From Micromonospora profundi (GTDB lineage Bacteria > Actinomycetota > Actinomycetes > Mycobacteriales > Micromonosporaceae), in assembly GCF_011927785.1 (NCBI RefSeq), contig NZ_JAATJK010000001.1, positions 3,436,001-3,500,000 on the forward strand: a DNA stretch of 64,000 bases, in the 5' to 3' direction. A program made the position numbers and the translations under genes. Numbering within the stretch: the first letter of the stretch is position 1; every line of letters starts with the position of its first letter. The notes beneath the pieces were generated by a model that was not told the origin of the DNA, searched no databases, and saw nothing but the letters and a program-made list of their open reading frames with translations. Shown here in pieces: positions 57,644 to 64,000 of the stretch.

Positions 57644-58665
57644 TCAGCCGCCGGTGGGCAACCCGAAACTCTCCAGCACGTTGGCCGCGTCCGGCCCCAC
57701 CGGGCGGATCTCCGGCAGCGCCGGCGCCGACCACGCCGCAGCGCAGAGGGCGGCCAGCGCGTCCAACGACCGGCCCGAACCGGCCAGCTCCAACGTCCCG
57801 TCGCGGTCCGTCACGGACCAGCCGCCGGCGTCCGCCGCGCCCGGGACCCGCACTGCGGCAGCCGGGTCGAAGAGCCCCGCCAGGTCCCTCGCGACATACG
57901 TCGGACGCCGCCGCGGCTCAGCGGCGAGCAACTCGGGTACGCCGCTGACACCCGTGAGTACGAGCAGGCTGTCCAGCCCTGCCCGACGGGCGCCCTCGAT
58001 GTCGGTGTCCAACCGGTCCCCCACGACCAGGGTCCGCCCGCCGTCACTGCGCCGGGCGGCGGTCTCGAACAGCGCCGACTCCGGCTTGCCGACCACCAGG
58101 TCGGGGTCCCGCTCCAACGCGGTCCGCAGCACTGCCACCAGGGAACCGTTGCCCGGCAGCGGTCCCCGCGCGCTGGGCAGCGTCCGGTCGGTGTTCGTGG
58201 CGACCCAGATGGCGCCCTGCCGCACCGCTACCGACGCCTCGGCCAGCTCGGTCCAGCCGACCTGCGGGCCATAGCCCTGCACCACCGCCGCGGGCTTCTC
58301 GTCGGCGAGGGTGACCGGGGTCAGGCCGACCGCGCGCAGCTCGGCACGCAGCGCCTCCGCGCCGACCACCAGCACCGGCGCACCGGCGGGCAGCCGGTCA
58401 CGCAACAGCTCGGCGGCGGCCGCGGCGGAGGTGAGCACCTCCTCCGGCAGAGCCGGCACACCCATCCCGGTCAGCAGGTCGGCGACGTCACTGGAGCGGC
58501 GGGAGGCGTTGTTGGTGGCGTACGCCACCGATCGCCCCTCGGCGTGCAGGCGGGCCACCGCGTCGACCGCGCCGGGGATCGGCCGGTCGATCAGGTAGAT
58601 CACCCCGTCCAGGTCGAAGACGACAAGGGTGTACCCGTCGACCAGCCGCTCCCCGGCGTCCGTAC

Positions 58666-58669
<4 letters not shown>
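57644..58669 (-). CDS. HAD-IIA family phosphatase
   Basis: A 341-residue protein. The N-terminal motif [17 protein letters not shown] holds the nucleophile Asp, ATNNASRR is motif II, and [13 protein letters not shown] and [26 protein letters not shown] are the Lys and metal-binding motifs of subfamily IIA (NagD/phosphoglycolate-phosphatase type). The C-terminal 80 residues are an extra domain not in the core fold. Substrate unknown. The GTG start at 58669 overlaps the stop codon of the RGG-repeat gene by 4 bp (GTGA), so the two are translationally coupled. Confidence 0.85.
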
Positions 58670-61620
<2,951 letters not shown>

Positions 61621-61659
61621 AGGTACATCCTTCCTGATTGCGCCACCAATGGCGCCACG

Positions 61660-61698
61660 CAGTCGAGGGCCGACCCGGATTGGGGCGGCCCTCGACTG
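61660..61698 (-). terminator. 13-bp perfect hairpin after 5S rRNA
   Basis: CAGTCGAGGGCCG and CGGCCCTCGACTG are exact complements and enclose 13 bases. It stands between the 5S 3' end and the RGG-repeat gene on the minus strand. There is no T run, so it may terminate rRNA transcription only partly or serve in processing. Confidence 0.6.
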
Positions 61699-61705
61699 GA
61701 AGATT

Positions 61706-61823
61706 GTCCGGCGGTGTCCTACTCTCCCACACCCTCACGAGTGCAGTACCATCGGCGCTGGAGGGCTTAGCTTCCGGGTTCGGAATGTAACCGGGCGTTT
61801 CCCCTCCGCCATGACCGCCGTAA
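61706..61823 (-). rRNA. rrf: 5S ribosomal RNA
   Basis: On the minus strand the sequence starts TTACGGCGGTCATGGCGGAG and has the conserved CCGAACCCGGAAGCTAAG and GGTGTGGGAGAGTAGGACAC segments, close to 5S genes of Micromonosporaceae. Ends are set by these conserved parts and may be off by a few bases. Confidence 0.93.
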
Positions 61824-61909
61824 CTCTATAGACATATCAAACAACACCACACAACCGGGGCTTGTTCGTTTGTCTAGAGTTGCACAGTGGACGCGTAGCA
61901 GCTTAGTAG

Positions 61910-64000
<2,091 letters not shown>

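Overview
The window is high-GC actinomycete DNA, most like Micromonosporaceae (Micromonospora/Salinispora type). This rests on very GC-rich codon use, frequent GTG/TTG starts, 4-bp overlapping genes and the order of housekeeping genes. From about 27 kb to the end it is conserved chromosome: a tRNA-Pro(GGG), the operon parA-scpA-scpB-rluB-cmk-der, xerD, ald, a NUDIX gene and ctpS, then mctB, steA, recN, nadK and tlyA, ending in the 3' part of an rRNA operon (5S and partial 23S). The same order is known from Mycobacterium tuberculosis (tlyA-ppnK-recN-Rv1697-mctB-pyrG-NUDIX-xerD, and parA-scpA-scpB-rlu-cmk-engA).

Positions 1 to about 26.9 kb look like an integrated accessory region anchored at the 3' end of tRNA-Pro. 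It starts inside a large protein with helical repeats like the sensor half of a STAND NTPase (1-2712), followed by a lipoprotein and an EcsC-family protein. From 5.9 to 13.2 kb there is a conjugation module on the minus strand: replication-relaxation protein, VirD4/TraG-like coupling ATPase, VirB4-like ATPase and PrgI-like membrane protein. Its first gene is a frameshifted chimera in which a pilin-like N-terminus seems joined to the tail of a VirB6/TrbL-like protein. No relaxase is visible, so transfer is probably defective. An ISL3-family insertion sequence (14616-16322) sits in the divergent control region beside a perfect palindrome and GTTGGG repeats. An XF1762-family domain then runs in frame into a tyrosine recombinase.

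Between two paralogous, convergent tyrosine recombinases (18.1-19.1 kb and 25.9-26.8 kb) lies a small cargo: a DUF7003-like gene, a DUF2625-like gene and a 1398-residue membrane protein with two P-loop NTPase domains (an N-terminal NACHT-like one and a C-terminal KAP-like one). This last gene is the strongest candidate here for an undescribed, perhaps defence-related, system.

In the core region, two stretches depart from the conserved order. A MraY/WecA-like transferase, a MurJ-like flippase, a GT4 glycosyltransferase and a phosphatase-like multispanning protein lie between mctB and ctpS. A TrmB/LuxR-type regulator and a 1239-residue secreted subtilisin lie between recN and nadK. Just downstream of the 5S gene is a 984-residue protein with about 580 residues of RGG-type repeats, a TPR-like domain and a long poly-Asp tract. 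Its stop codon overlaps the start of a HAD phosphatase gene.
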